Source: Anisodus tanguticus (taxonomy: Eukaryota; Streptophyta; Magnoliopsida; Solanales; Solanaceae). From it: 64,000 bases of DNA. The stretch covers positions 24,551,821-24,615,820 of the forward strand of contig CM067552.1 of NCBI GenBank assembly GCA_034509755.1, written 5' to 3'. The position numbers and the translations under genes were made by a program. Shown one piece after another: positions 36,027 through 47,397 of the stretch. Every line of letters starts with the position of its first letter. The first letter of the stretch is position 1. The notes beneath the pieces were generated by a model. That model was not told the origin of the DNA, searched no databases, and was given only the letters and a program-made list of their open reading frames with translations.

Positions 36027-36293
36027 ATTTCTCCCTTTTTGATGATGACAAACACGCACTTTTCGAATATTAGAATCAGAACAAAGTTTTCTACAAAACT
36101 TCTTGAACATGATCAATACAAATTATTGCGAACATGAGCAGCAAGAACCAGGTATAGTGATACCAATCCTGTGTTGAGACCTATGAAGGACCTGGATCTT
36201 TGATAAGTTTGTCAATTCTTCTTCAACTTTGATTGTCAATTATATATTTTTTGTTAATCATCAAAACTTCATAAAGTCTTGCAAGCATATAAC
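36027..36293 (-). mobile_element. copia-1 second copy: polypurine tract and truncated internal 3' end
   Basis: Aligns with 16767-17070, which is internal sequence beyond the polypurine tract of the first unit. Finding it next to the opposite LTR means two copia-1 units share one LTR. It stops at the direct repeat at 36269-36293. Confidence 0.7.
36269..36293. repeat. 25-bp direct repeat, first copy (second at 36418-36442)
   Basis: TCATAAAGTCTTGCAAGCAT plus five more bases recurs exactly 149 bp later, enclosing 124 bp of unrelated sequence. It looks like a repair-associated filler insertion. Confidence 0.8.
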
Positions 36294-36442
36294 AAGTCTC
36301 TTAGCAAGGATGCCTCCGGGTTGCCTTTGGGCTTGAAGAACACTAAAAAACCGGCACAAAGAATCAAGAAATGAAATAGTATATTTCAAGTTTATTAGAA
36401 TATAAATGGTTAAGCTCTCATAAAGTCTTGCAAGCATATAAC

Positions 36443-36650
36443 AACCCACTCTCCACCCCACCCTCACCAGCACTAACCACTTCAGTCATCACAACCACCA
36501 CCATCACCGCCTCCACCATCCCAACCCCTACCCCTTCTACCCCCACCATCACCACCCACCCCACCTAATCTCCACCCACCACTCCACAACACCCACCACC
36601 ATCCACCTCCGCCATCACAACCATAATGATCACAACTATTAACCATCTCC
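36443..36650. repeat. CCACCA/CACC-rich low-complexity tract
   Basis: About 200 bp of ccaccacc/accatcacc repeats. Long Pro/Thr/His translations are possible but have no start, stop context or family match. Not called a gene. Confidence 0.8.
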
Positions 36651-36652
36651 AA

Positions 36653-38230
36653 TGTCACGACCCAAATCGGAGGATAATGATGAGCACCCGAACCTTACCT
36701 GCCGAGTACCACTAATTATATATTTAGCATATACCCGTAATTTCTCATGGTCCACGAGGGCCACTATAAGATACCCTGCTGATATATGGAAATAGTAAAC
36801 TAGAAAAGAGATATGTAAAATCTTACAAACAGAAGAAACCAACCCATGCATATATACAAACTAAGGCCGACAAGGACATACACTACTACTACACACAAGA
36901 CATCTGTCTACAAGCCTCTAAAGAGTACGTGACATCGTAAGGTCGGGACAGAGCCCCGCCATACCACTATGCATATAAAAAATATCATACCATGACTAGA
37001 CTGCAACTCTAGAATAAATAGAGTGCTCTAATATCAGCTGAACCAGCAACCTACTAGTGTGGACCGTCACCCTGTCTACCTGAGCCTTGCGGGCATGAAA
37101 CGCAACATCCCCCAATAAAAGGGACGTCAATACGACTGATGTACCGAGTATGTCAGACATGAAGAATAGCATAATAGAGACCTGAAAGTAACATGAGACA
37201 AGAAACAACCAACATGTACTGAATGCCTCTGAGCGCCATAATATGCACAAGTATCATGTCTGTGTAGAATGACTCTGAGGGTCATAATATGCCTAAATGT
37301 CATGCACAATGTGGTCATACATATATATATATATGCGTATATAATGCCATCTCCTATCATATCATTTCGGCCTCTGTGGGATTAATCATCATCATATACC
37401 AACTGATCAGGTGGTGTGCGTATATAACGTCGTATCCTTTTCCCATCCCCAACATATATATAATGCATACCATATAGTAGTGTATATAACATATGTGGAT
37501 CAAGGGTAATACATGAATATAATTCATGAATGATAATAAAACATCATGAGTTTATCGAAGTGATATAATCTCGCTTCACCTCCGATTAAAATTGTGAATA
37601 TTAACATCTTTCCCATTTACCTCAATATGGATTTAGTAACGTATTTAGACATGATTTGACAATAGGAATGAATAATATGAACATCCTTAACTACTAAGTG
37701 TAGAATCATTTATGGGACAATATTGCATTTATGTTTCGTAATTTAGAACATGCTAAAAGAAAGAAGTATTTGCCTTAACATACATTTTGTCTAGTCACTT
37801 GTCGACACAACGTATACGCCGTATAGTACTTTGATCTTGTATGCCAAGAATTACTTCCTTAAAGGGGAACTCATGTTGCTACTCAATTAAGAAGAGACGT
37901 TGCTGCTCCCGATCTTGTTGTTGCATAACTTATTCTTAAGAAATCCATCTACTAGTATAAGAAATAAGAACTCAAGGATATTTCCAAAACTGCGTTGCTG
38001 CTACCTAATAGCAGTTCGTATTCTTGTATTTCCGAATACAAGTTCTATATTCGAAGTTTCATTCAAGATTAAGAAATTGACAACTTGTTGTTGTCCTCAT
38101 TGTTGTTGTCCTCATTGTTGTTTATCCTTTCGATCACTGTAATAGTTATTTACTATTTTCGTCGTTGTTTTATATATTCCAACAAAAACGACTAACCAGG
38201 GGGATACCCTAACAAGTAGGAATTAAAATA
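36653..38230 (-). repeat. minus-strand gypsy LTR, right boundary uncertain
   Basis: Begins TGTCACGACCC (reverse complement of an LTR end) and shows LTR-type sequence such as cttgcgggcatgaaacgcaacatccccca. Its segment 37440-37780 matches 46320-46700 in another minus-strand LTR fragment. No coding sequence adjoins it. It contains two copies of a 16-bp ttgttgttgtcctcat unit near 38085-38117. Confidence 0.65.
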
Positions 38231-38589
38231 AAGCACAACCATCAAGGATCTACAGTTAAGAGGGCTAAAAGGACATGTATTACTAAAAGAGAATCTAGAG
38301 GAAATAATCAATATATCCTGATTACAATTCTATAGCCTGGGCAAAGGTAAATAGTCACTAAGGCACGAGCAGTCGAGTTCCACCAATAAAACAAAGAAAA
38401 TAAGACCGAAAAGATAGAACGTAGGTGTCAGGCGTTGCTGTTGCTCATTGTTGCGCCGAGGATCTAGTCTTAGCTGGCGGTTTTCAGCTACTGAGGCGCC
38501 GAAAATAGATCTGGTAGTACCTTCAAAAGTGAAGAATGAGAAAAGGGGAAAAGAGAAAAAAAGGTTGAGGGGAGGACCGTTGGATTCTT

Positions 38590-41402
38590 ATGTGTGTGTG
38601 TGTTCAAGCACTTAGATTCTCTAAGAATTATTATTTTCTAAAACTTTTTATAAGATTTGTAGATCTTCTTTGCTATCTCAATACCCTATCATCCGTCTCC
38701 ATCTTCTCTTTTCATGTAGGTTTCAAGGGTGGTACAGAAATCGTTCTTCTCCTTCACTTTCTTGTCTTCGTTGGCAAAATATTCTGCTTCCCGGGTATCC
38801 ATACACTTGAGGCTAAGTTGAGTTGTGATTTGTGATGTCCAAACGATTTGTGATTTGTAAACTTTGGTTTTCTCCCCTGCTCGACTGAGAGCATGATTTT
38901 TTTATCTTGCTTTAGTGTTATAGCACTAGAATGAGTTGTGTTATGTATGCTGATTATTTATCTGTGACAGCACTAAAATAGTAATTAGCATAGAAGTAGA
39001 AGATCTAATGCTTAGCTGAAGGTTTACTGACAATTTGTTCTTTTGATTTAGAGATATGTTATTTAGTTTATTTTTCCTGAAAGTACTAGTTATCACACCA
39101 GTTCCTATTTTATTTGTCAGTGTGAGGAGCTCTTCCTTTGTCAGGTGTGTTACTAGATTATAGTGCAGAACAGGCTTATTCTTTAAAATTTGTGTTTCTT
39201 TTAGTAGAATAATTACTCTACGGATAAAGTATTTATGTCTGGCTATTCCTTTCTGTATGGCTTACAAGTTCTTGTGAAACCCTAATTTGCAGTAGTTTGA
39301 GTTCCACATTATCCGACTTCCTACCTCGGACTTGCAGAGCATTGTGTTGCTCAATACTATGCTTGCAGACTATGGTTCAAGATAATGTTGTGGATGGTCA
39401 GGGAGACAAAATCATGGTGACAAGCAAGAAAGCAAAATTGTTCGGCCAAGCAAAATTTTATCTTAGAAAACTAAGTGCTCCTGCAAAAGATAATTGTTCT
39501 AACATCAAAATTACTAAATTACACCTTTCAACCAAGCAAAATTTTACCTTAGAAAAGCTAATTGATTCTTTTCAGAGGAAGTCCGAGGAGAAATATACAT
39601 GAAGAAAAACTTCCAGCTGAAATGAAGAAAGGGACAACATCATTGAAGGGATTGCACCTTAATGTACCAAGCTGGTGATCCTAGTCGTAAATGTTGCTGC
39701 AGTTTTGCAACTTGGAAAATTTTCCTCATCTGATTTGGGAGTTTTTATCATCTTCAAGTCTTTTATTCTTTTGAATAATTATAGTTGGATGATGGAAAAT
39801 GTATCATGACAACCTGAAGTTTCTTACCTAGAATTTCCGCGGTATAGCATTTTAATTTGAATATCCTAGGTCATATTAGTAGGACACAAATTATCTTTAC
39901 TTATTACTGAGTGGGTTTTATGTGAATCTTTTAGTTAAGAAGTAGCTAAATTTCGATCATCGGAAACAAAGAAAATAAGAAAAAACTAAATAGGCATGGT
40001 GGCCAGTGCTTTGCATGGGCAACGTTCATCTATTTGTTTAAAGAAGTGATAATAAGGACTTTGCACAATGTCTACCTCTGTGAAAGCTTTATCCTACATT
40101 TAAGGTGAAAGAATGTATTTTATATGAGTTCTGTTTCATATTTCTTGAGCTCTTGTTTTTTGATGGATTAGGTACAGGAAGCTGGAAGGTGTTTAGTTAC
40201 TTTCCAACTGTTTGTGAGTTCTTGTAATTTTATATTTATTGTTTATAACGTTACTTCGTCAGTTGAAATATTTTGCAGTTCAGATCTCAGCTTAACTCTA
40301 ATTTGAGGGATCTAAATTTGGAGAATTGTCGATTTTTAACCAGTTCCGTTGCTAAATTCGGTTATGGTAAATTTTACTTGGATGAATCATATATCATCTG
40401 GCAGGTAAGTATTGGTATGTAATATTTTGGTTTATTTTACCTAGAAAGTATGCCATGTATATCTATATTTTATACAAGTTGTGCGGCGTTGTAATACTTG
40501 TTATAGACGGAAACTACCATTCGATTCCCTAAAAAATTTGGTGGAAAATTGGATAATGAACAAAATGAAACTTTTTTGTGCAAATAAATCACGTGTAGTA
40601 AATTTTACTTCAAGAACTTTAATATTGAAAGTCTCTCCTTACTGAATGCAATATTTTTTGACTTGTGAGTAATTTCTTTACTTTTCCTTATCTGATTACC
40701 CTTCCTAATACTTGAGTTAGTCAACGTAAATTTTTCGCTATCTGTTAACTGCTTTTGTGACATTCTGAAATTAGGAATGATAGTGATGTAGATATTGATG
40801 TTGAATTTCTCAGTTTGTATCCCTCCCTCCGGATCATCTTCCACCTTCAATCACATTCTTGCTTCAACAACTCACGGAAATTCATCAGATAAAAAATTAT
40901 ATGCACAATTGTGTACAACCAATAAAATATAATTAAAAGGAAAAAGATATATGGTTGTCTTCGGTCTCTGCTCAAAAGTACTACTTAAAGCTTTTAACAT
41001 TATCATTCTAAAAAAAGGTACTACTTCGAGCTTTTTCTTTTTCATTCCCATTTTTCTTCTAATATTGCCAGAGCTTTTAATCACCACAAGTGGGTGATGA
41101 TTTATCATGAAAATAATTAGTAAATTTTGTATTACTTCCTGTAGTACCAACACTTCGAATCTCTTTGGATCATTTTACCAAACAAGTAACGGCATTTCAA
41201 CGCTAGCAATGCAGATGTTTGTTAATGTGTGGCTATTTATAGTTTTCCTTAGCAAATATATTAATATATTTCAAGATGAAGATAATAGAAACTAGCTAAT
41301 CTCATTCATCGAGTACATTAACCAATTAAAACTATAGCATAGAAGGAAAACTGTGCTAAAACTATAGCTCTTTCAGTCGATAATGGCGTAAAAGAGTTAG
41401 AT
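38590..41402. other. unique-looking region without a recognised repeat; possible relic of host gene
   Basis: No LTR, transposase or pol signature is visible. Composition (T-rich stretches ending in tgcag or gtcag, AT-rich rest) resembles plant introns and exons. The longest plus-strand frame (39297-39602, 101 codons) has no family I recognise. The region is followed by the CATAT duplication at 41403-41407, so before copia-2 inserted it was continuous with 57546 onward. Confidence 0.45.
40279..40404 (+). other. exon-like open block, 42 codons
   Basis: Preceded by ATATTTTGCAG and followed by CAG|GTAAGT, consensus-like acceptor and donor sites. The 126 bases between are exactly 42 codons, open in the frame starting FRSQLNSNL and ending SYIIWQ. 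I do not recognise the protein. It may be an exon of a lost or unannotated gene, or chance. Confidence 0.35.
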
Positions 41403-41407
41403 CATAT
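41403..41407. repeat. copia-2 target-site duplication, left copy
   Basis: CATAT, repeated at 57541-57545 after the right LTR. Confidence 0.75.
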
Positions 41408-41712
41408 TGTTAGCCCCACAAAATATAATTTTAATAATGGCACCACTAGCCTAAGCCTGTTTGTAGATTCACTTAAAGTCCAGCAAAATTAAAGACGGGA
41501 GATTTACTCAAAGTTCAGAGGAATCGAAGACTGGCCCATCAGAGCATAGCCAGACCATTACCGCTCAAATTCAAACAAGGAAGACTAAAAAGGAAAAACA
41601 ATACAAGTCTTCAATAAGATTCAGAAAAGGAAAAACCAAGATTGCGACCAAGTACCACAAGTCATCATCAAGATTCAACAAAGAAAAACCTAGATTGCAG
41701 AATCATCGTGAC
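41408..41712 (+). repeat. copia-2 left LTR, 5' third only
   Basis: TGTTAGCCCCACAAAATATA onward aligns with 56592 to about 56927, the right copy having a small extra segment. It breaks at the copia-3 LTR start. Confidence 0.85.
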
Positions 41713-41917
41713 TATTAGTGAATATTCACCGTATATTTTGTAATTATGATAGATGTATATTTAAAGTAACTTCGGATTCTTATTGTATTAGGAATCAACC
41801 ATTTAAGGTAAGTTAGGATTCGTGTTGTATTAGGAATCAACCTCTGTACAACTATATATATATATATATATTGTGAATAATGAAAGGAATCCCTAAGGGA
41901 AATTATTCTATCTTTCA
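41713..41917 (+). repeat. copia-3 left LTR
   Basis: Runs from TATTAGTGAATATTCACC (first base pair changed from TG) to ATCTTTCA. Includes a (TA)11 tract near 41852-41873 and an internal near-duplicate attaggaatcaacc (41789 and 41830). Confidence 0.75.
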
Positions 41918-41930
41918 TGGTATCAAGAGC
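41918..41930 (+). other. copia-3 primer binding site
   Basis: TGGTATCAAGAGC, the tRNA-iMet complement with one extra A, directly after the LTR. Confidence 0.85.
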
Positions 41931-42026
41931 CTAAACCTAATCCCTCTCTCTCTCAAACAGCCGCCAAACCCCCCACCCCCCCACTCGATTTTTTTCCCTT
42001 CGGTCGACGGCAAGCCGGCAGCCACC

Positions 42027-43223
42027 ATGTCTTCCCCTACAAATTTCAGTTCCTCCACTGGCACTTTTGACAACTCCTCTCAACGATCATCGTCTTCTTT
42101 TCACCCGGCTTTCGCCGTTACAAACATCAAGAACTGTATCCCTATAATTCTTGACCAAGAAGACTGTCAATATTCTATGTGGACAGAACTGTTCTATATC
42201 CATGCATGTGCATACAACGTGCTCGACCACATTGATGACTCTGTTCCTCATCCCACCGATATTGCCGAATCAACATGGCGTCGCCTTGACGCCATCGTCA
42301 AACAGTGAATATACGGCACCATCTCAAAAGACTTGTTGTGTACTATCATGAAAACAGGTGCCATGGCACGTGACCTTTGGGTACGGTTGGAAGAAATCTT
42401 TCATGATAATAAAAATACTCGGGCTGTGTATTTGGAAGAACAATTCAACAATACGCGCCTCGAGAATTTTAACAACATGTCTGAATATTGCAAACAACTG
42501 AAACTCATAGCCGACCAACTTTCCAACGTCGGGACATCGGTTTCTGAAACCAAGATGGTACTTCAATTAGTTGCTGGTTTACCGAAAGGTGAGTACGATA
42601 CACTTGCAACGATGATTCAACAGGCCGACCCACTACCAAGCTTCACCAAGGCACGTTCACAACTATTGTTGTTAGAAACCCGACGTGCTAATCAAGAGGA
42701 GCATAATCAAAAGGAGTTAGTCGTTGACGGGATGGCACCACCGGCGACCAACACCACCCCGCCACCACCGCAAGACCACCACCACCAGCAGTCCTGCGGC
42801 AGAGGGAGAGGCGGCAGAGGTCGCGATAATAATAACAAAGGCAAGGGCCGCGGCAAGGGCCAATGCAACCAGCAGCGAGACCCCTCTCCTGCCTATTTCC
42901 AGTGGGCTAGACCGCCAGCCTGGACCAATACTGGGAACTGGGCCTCGCCTGCCTGCCCTTACCCAACTGCAACGGCCCAGTTCCCAGCAGCCTGCTTGGT
43001 CCAGTGGCCTATTGGGCTCTGCCCCAGCCAACAGGCAGGCCCACCCGCAGCAGCAGCAGGCCCACCTAGCCTCGGTCCAGCAGCAGCCTGGCCCCCACTG
43101 ATTTGGGCCAGGCCTTCAGCACCGTCAACCTTCAACAGCCCGACGAAAATTGGTACATGGACACCGGAGCCACATCTCACCTCACCCGATCGTCAGGTAA
43201 CTTATCTCAACTACTTCGGTTAA
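42027..43223 (+). pseudogene. copia-3 gag, one nonsense codon
   Basis: Start chosen at 42027 because GCCACCATG is a strong initiation context and MSSPTNF begins the conserved Gag; the frame is open upstream but non-coding. A single in-frame TGA (42306-42308) replaces what is normally Trp in a KQWxYG motif, after which the frame is open to 43223. The retrotransposon Gag domain spans 42333-42700 (ARDLWVRLEEIF, YCKQLKLIADQL). The C-terminus is Gly/Arg-rich, then Pro/Trp/Gln-rich, with no CCHC knuckle. Gag would form the cytoplasmic particle. Pol continues in another frame, so a frameshift lies near 43100-43220. Confidence 0.88.
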
Positions 43224-44440
43224 AGTGTCCTCAATTTATTATTGTCGGCAATGGTCATCGCATTCCAATTGAAGGTTACGGTAACACACACACCAAACAT
43301 CCCCACCCACCTTTCTCCCTAAACCACGTCCTATACACCCCTAACATCATTAAAAACTCAATCTCTGTTAGAAAATTCACTCGCAATAATTCTGTGTCTG
43401 TCGAATTTGACCCTTTTGGTTTTTCTGTGAAGGAACTTAATACGGGAAAAATTCTTACGCGCTGCAATAGTGTGGGAGACCTCTACCCCTTCACTCAATC
43501 TTCTGTTGTTAGACCGCAAGCACATCTATCCCTTGCGGCTATCTCTCCCTCAACTTGGCACAACAGACTCGGACACCTCGGAGACCCAGTTTTTACTTTT
43601 TTTAGGACTACTAAGCGTATTCAATGTAATAATGGGAAACTTGCCCAACACTATTTTTCTTGCCCGCTCGGCAACATACCCGTCTTCCATTTATGTCATC
43701 CAACAGTGTTACTTTTTCTCCTTTTGATATTGTTCATACTGATTTGTGGACATCTCCGATTGTTAACTCTTTGGGTAACAAATTTTATCCAGTATTTTTA
43801 GATGATTTTTCACATTTTGTCTGAATTTACCCACTGAAATTCAAATCTGAAGTTTTTGCTAAATTCCTTGAGTTTCAAAAATTCATTAAAACACAGTTTA
43901 AAAAATCTATCAAAGCATTCCAATGTGATAATGGACGTGAATGTAATAACTCAGCTTTTCACAATTTCTGCTCTAAACAAGGCATGGTTTTTCATTTTTC
44001 CTGTCCCTACACTTCCTTCCAAAATGGAAAGGCTGAACGAATTATACGTACCATCAATAACATGGTTCGCACCCTTCTGTTTCATGCCTGTCTTCCACCA
44101 TTTTTTTGGGTCTATGCTGTTAAAATGGTAGAATCCCTTCTTAATATTCTACCGACTAGCACTCTCCAAAACAAGACCCCTACCGAAATCTTATACCGTA
44201 GGTTCCCATCTTATGACCATGTCCGTATTTTTGACTGCTTATGATACCCCAACATAGCCTCCACTGCACCTCACAAACTTGCCCCTCGCACCGTGCCCTG
44301 TGTCTTCGTTGGTCTCTCTCCTACTCATCGGGGCTACCTGTGCTATGACATTGCCACTCGCAAAATCATCGTCTACCGTCACGTCACCTTTGACGAGACG
44401 ACCTTTTTTTTTTCAAATCTTCAAAAATTTCAGACCTCCG
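43103..44440 (+). pseudogene. copia-3 protease and integrase
   Basis: Protease: NWYMDTGATSHLT with the catalytic DTG at 43160-43168. GAG-pre-integrase: STWHNRLGHLG near 43550. A frameshift near 43670 leads into integrase: HTDLW (first Asp), QCDNGRE (second Asp, near 43921) and NGKAERIIRT (Glu, near 44028-44045), so the DDE triad is complete. In-frame stops are TGA at 43822-43824 and TGA at 44242-44244. The end of integrase reads VFVGLSPTHRGY, typical of copia. These enzymes would cut the polyprotein and insert cDNA; the breaks prevent this. Confidence 0.88.
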
Positions 44441-46317
44441 ATTACATCTTTCTCGATGAACCGATTCTGTCCACGGCTATCCAATCTCTATACCACCAGC
44501 AGCCCACTATTCCAACAGAGCATACAGCCTTGTCCCTGCCACTGTCCGGCACCAACCCAACCAATCACTGCTCTCGGTCGAACACCCCACCAACACCTCT
44601 ACTGCCTCCAGTCGAGTCTCCTGCCCCCTCGACAAAGATCTGCTGCCTCCCGATCCCGAACACCGTAAACTGCGGCCTCCAAGTCTGGCGACGCGCCTCC
44701 CAATCTAGAAATAGCAGCCCTATAAAATCCCAGTCCAGACCTCCCACTGTTGCCTACCCATCGAATGGAGACTCGTGCATAACACGGGATCTTCAAACCC
44801 AAGGTTCACTTCAACCTCTCTACACAAACCTTATCACCCATTCCAAAAAATCCAAAAATAGCAAAACTGGACCCTAATTGGAATGCGACCATGTGCGAGG
44901 AGTTCAACGCTTTAACCAAGTAGAACACTTGGGATTTGGTACCTACACCAGACGGTGTGAATGTTATCCGGTGTATGTATCTATTTCATCACAAGTTCAG
45001 AGACAATGGTGACTTGGAGCGGTATAAGGCAAGACTAGTTGCAAATGACACTAATCAGTAGGAGGGTATTGATTGTGGTGAGACATTCAGTCCGGTTGTT
45101 AAACCGACCACTATTCGGATTGTTCTCAGTACTGTTATGGGCATGCATTGGCCGATTCATCAGCTTGATGTCAAGAATGCATTTCTTCATGGGGATTTGA
45201 AAGAAACTGTGTACATGCATCAGCCCCTGGCTTTGTTCATCCGGCAGTTCCCCAGTTTGTATGTCATCTCAGGAAATCATTGTATGGCTTGAAACAGGCA
45301 CCCCGCGCTTGGTATGATCGCTTTGCCAGGTATCTTCTGCAGATCAGTTTTATATGTAGCAGGTGTGATAACTCTCTCTTCACTATTCATCGGGATAGCA
45401 GCACTGCTTATTTGCTATTATATGTCGATGACATTGTTCTTACTGCCTCCTCTGACGGTTTGAAGAATGAAATCATTGCTCTACTCAAAACTGAATTTGC
45501 TATGACTGACTTGGGCAAGCTGAGTTATTTTTTGGGTATATCAGTGACCAGTTTGTGTCGGTGTAAATATGCAGAAGAAATAGTCTATAGGGCTAAGATG
45601 GAAAATTGTAAAATTATGCCAACTCCGGTTGACTCGAAATCCAAGCTCAGTGCTAATGACGGTACACCAATTTCTGATCCCACTTTATATCGGAGCCTTG
45701 CAGGTGCCCTTCAGTATCTTACCTTCACTAGGCATGATATTGCATATGCCGTTCAGCAGGTATGCCTGTTTATGAACGACCCCTGAGAGTCCCATTTTGC
45801 GGCCCTCAAACATACTATCAGATACGTCAATGGTACACTGGACTTTGGATTACATCTCTACTCCTCTGTACCAACCAAGTTGCTCTCCTACACGGATGCA
45901 GATTGGGCAGGATGCCCAGACACATGTCGCTCCACCTCAGGCTACTGTGTATTTCTTGGGGACAATCTTATCTCATGGTCCGCCAAGCGGCAGGCCACGC
46001 TATCCCGTTCGAGTGCTGAAGCAGAGTATTGCGGAGTTGCTAATGTTGTTCCTGAGATCTGTTGGCTCCGAAATCTTCTTTTGGAGCTCCAGTGTCCACT
46101 GCGTAAGGCGTCTATAGTCTATTGTGACAACATATCTGCCATTTACATGTCTCACAATCCAGTCCAACATCAGCGGAATAAACATATTGAGATAGATATC
46201 CACTTTGTACGAGAGAAGGTCGCCTTTGGTCAGGTCAAAATATTACATGTGTCTTCCTCCTATCAGTATGCAGATATTTTCACAAAGGGACTACCGAGAC
46301 AGCTCTTCACCAACTTT
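44441..46317 (+). pseudogene. copia-3 reverse transcriptase and RNase H
   Basis: A Pro/Ser/Thr-rich linker (44441-44870) is followed by RT: FNALTKxNTWDLVP, RYKARLVAN, QLDVKNAFLHGDL (45164-45200), MYGLKQAPRAWYDRF (45280) and LLYVDDIVLT with the catalytic YVDD near 45421-45432. RNase H follows with SYTDADWAGCPDT (45883 on), SSAEAEY and YCDNISA, giving intact acidic residues, then HVSSSYQYADIFTKGLP. Stops are TAG 44921-44923, TAG 45059-45061 and TGA 45784-45786, plus a frameshift near 45270. It ends at 46317 within the final FTNFRS motif. Confidence 0.9.
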
Positions 46318-47397
46318 CGATCCATTTCCCCATATCCTCTGCATATATATAATATTTACCATATAGTAGTGTGCATAGCACAAATGGGTCCAGGATAATA
46401 TATAATATGATGCAAATGAAAGTGCATGAATGACAATAAAATATTTTCTGAATTTGTCGGATGACAATAATATCCTTGCCCCTTTGGCTAATACTATGAA
46501 TATCAACATCTTTTTTGTATGCCTCAATAAGGACTTAGGAACATATTTAGACATGCTTTTAGCATAGGAATCAATAATATGAATATTCTTAACTATTAGG
46601 AGTAGAATAAATTATGGAACAATATCACGGTTATATTTTGTTACATGGAACGTGCCAAAATGATGAAATAATTTGCCTTAACATACCTTCGTTAACACTT
46701 TGAGGTTCCTAAAATTTCCGTAAGTAATTCCTTACAATATTCTATTAAACCACCCATTAACAGTGGCTACCTGGTTGTCATTTCTACCTTGTATTTTTAA
46801 GGTTCAGAAGTCTAAAAAAATAGCAACCCTATTGTTATTTCTAACTTGTATTTCAAACTGACAAAAAGTAACTATTTGGGAAAATCAGTGATCGTTAGTA
46901 GAAGCAGAAAATGGAAGAATACATATAAGTCAAGGAACAGAAGCTCTTAGGAGCTGCCACTTAATAACTTATGCCCCTTAGTCATTTGGTGGTTTATCCC
47001 AATACTTACACGTAACATTCCCCCACTCATTAATGTCCCCCACTTAATTAACCCTCCCCCGCAATTAATCAATTACACACATAATTAATTTTCGATCTCA
47101 ATTCACTTAAATCCTACTAACTTATAAGACATTTATATACGCAATGTCATAATTCTTGTAATATGACACTAGTCAATAACTTCTTTATGCATACTCCAAA
47201 TTTATTCCCGATCCAAGTCGTCACACTTCTTATGTCTAAAATTATTTCGGGATTGCATTCCTTTGTATACTAATCTCTTTATTAGTATACGTAAACATAA
47301 CATAAATTTTCCCAATGCTCGGGTCTATTTACACACGCCTAGAGATTTTACATATGCTTAGCGGTTCAAAATGTGACCCGAAAGTACGGGATGTTAC
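46318..47397 (-). repeat. minus-strand gypsy LTR fragment (5' part)
   Basis: The right end, gtacgggatgttaca, is the reverse complement of a TGTAACATCCCGTAC LTR start at 47397. The left part (46320-46700) matches 37440-37780. It joins copia-3 RNase H on one side and copia-2 gag on the other without visible duplications, so deletion accompanied its arrival. Confidence 0.75.

Larger units (their letters stand above)
15853..36293 (-). mobile_element. copia-1: Sirevirus-like Ty1/copia, minus strand, tandem and exploded by later insertions
   Basis: Reading the minus strand: a truncated internal 3' end with polypurine tract (36293-36027), an LTR (36026-20911, interrupted three times), a primer site (20908-20897), a decayed gag-pol (20890 to about 16780), a second polypurine tract and a second LTR (16766-15853). 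The two LTR copies align along 15856-16766 and 35081-36026, and the homology continues through the polypurine tract into internal sequence on both sides, so the unit was once at least LTR-internal-LTR-internal. Lineage is inferred from the coiled-coil Gag and the AAAAAGGGAGA-type purine tract. Confidence 0.8.
41713..46317 (+). mobile_element. copia-3: Ty1/copia element with short LTR, 3' end missing
   Basis: A 205-bp LTR (41713-41917), primer site, gag, protease, integrase, RT and RNase H in copia order. The 3' LTR is absent because the element stops within the last pol codons at 46317, where a gypsy LTR fragment begins. It is the best preserved element: all catalytic motifs can still be read, with mainly single nonsense codons. 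The short LTR and size suggest the Ale/Retrofit lineage (inference). Confidence 0.88.

Noticed and set aside
36443..36650. Proline/threonine-rich extensin-like coding sequence
   Set aside because: Simple CCACCA repeat without start, signal peptide or SPPPP motifs in frame.
38336..38540. Open minus-strand stretch of about 67 codons without ATG
   Set aside because: Compositionally plain, no start, no family match, next to a gypsy LTR; likely chance.
42717..43180. GC-rich open frames antisense to copia-3 gag and one in another plus frame
   Set aside because: Shadows of the Pro/Ala/Gln-rich Gag tail; the gag frame has homology and a good start.
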